The notes under the pieces are model-generated. The model was not told where the DNA came from, did no database searches, and was given only the letters and a program-made list of their open reading frames with translations. The translations under genes were made by a program, and so were the position numbers. Shown piece after piece: positions 6,440 to 6,535 of a stretch of DNA of 6,535 nt. The DNA is from Nitrospiria bacterium (GTDB lineage Bacteria > Nitrospirota > Nitrospiria > Nitrospirales > UBA8639). Location: assembly GCA_030430725.1 (NCBI GenBank), contig JAUIKP010000188.1, positions 1 to 6,535 of the forward strand. The letters are read 5' to 3'. Positions within the stretch are counted from its first letter, which is position 1, and each line of letters opens with the position of its first letter.

Positions 6440-6480
6440 GGAATGGATGCCGTTCACGCGCCATTCCCCCAACCGGAATG
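6440..6480. repeat. Three copies of a GGAATG motif in alternating orientation
   Basis: GGAATGG (6440-6446), its complement CCATTCC (6461-6467) and GGAATG (6475-6480) lie in the leader region of the next gene. The middle copy can pair with either neighbour, giving two mutually exclusive short hairpins. This could be a regulatory switch or operator cluster, or chance in a short region. Confidence 0.3.
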
Positions 6481-6505
6481 TGGGGCCTTCACTTAGGTTA
6501 TAGAT

Positions 6506-6511
6506 AAGGAG
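6506..6511 (+). promoter_or_regulatory. Ribosome binding site of the gene at the right edge
   Basis: AAGGAG lies nine bases before the ATG at 6521. Together with the ATG it supports a real coding start at the window end. Confidence 0.7.
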
Positions 6512-6520
6512 AGACTGGTT

Positions 6521-6535
6521 ATGAAAATTGGAGTC
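6521..6535 (+). CDS. Start of an unidentified gene (first five codons)
   Basis: Only MKIGV is visible before the window ends. A strong ribosome binding site precedes it. Many unrelated enzymes begin MKIGV, including Rossmann-fold dehydrogenases and luciferase-like proteins, so no function can be assigned. It is on the same strand as the SMP-30-like gene, 136 bases downstream, with hairpins between; co-transcription is undecided. Confidence 0.65.

Noticed and set aside
6439..6453. Possible sigma54 promoter (GG and GC elements) before the right-edge gene
   Set aside because: The GG and GC dinucleotides are not at the required 10-base spacing and the surrounding consensus is poor.

Overview
This is a bacterial window with two divergent blocks. 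The lipoprotein signal on the transporter's binding protein and a secreted beta-propeller protein with a Sec-type signal peptide fit a Gram-negative organism. A short non-coding repeat between two transporter genes resembles, from memory only, intergenic repeats of Nitrospira-type genomes. That makes Nitrospirota a weak guess, and no gene here proves it.

Left half (minus strand, about 3362 down to 1): a peptide/dipeptide-type ABC importer operon. Its order is a family 5 substrate-binding lipoprotein (3362-1737), a DppB-type permease (1666-734) and a DppC-type permease (from 510, cut by the window edge inside its ATPase-coupling loop). No ATPase subunits are visible; they could lie beyond the left edge. 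The first two genes are bridged by a 25-codon ORF. Its start overlaps the binding-protein stop as ATGA, and its stop overlaps the permease start as ATGA, which suggests a translational-coupling relay. The two permease genes are separated by 223 bases holding a repeat-like, hairpin-rich segment.

Middle (3363-3547): a divergent control region. A perfect 7-base inverted repeat with a 14-base spacer (3438-3465) places face-to-face sigma70-like promoters on the two strands, one for the transporter and one for the ATPase.

Right half (plus strand): a stand-alone AAA+ ATPase (3548-4918) with an N-terminal winged-helix-like region, a strong ribosome binding site and its own hairpin terminator. It belongs to a conserved family whose role I cannot name. 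Next, after a 386-base gap with a good promoter candidate, comes a secreted SMP-30/gluconolactonase-like beta-propeller (5305-6384) that keeps the expected metal-ligand residues. The first five codons of another gene, with a good ribosome binding site, end the window at 6521.

The genes do not form one obvious pathway. The transporter block and the ATPase share only the divergent control region, and the propeller gene looks independently transcribed. I see no CRISPR array, tRNA, rRNA, transposase or defence system.
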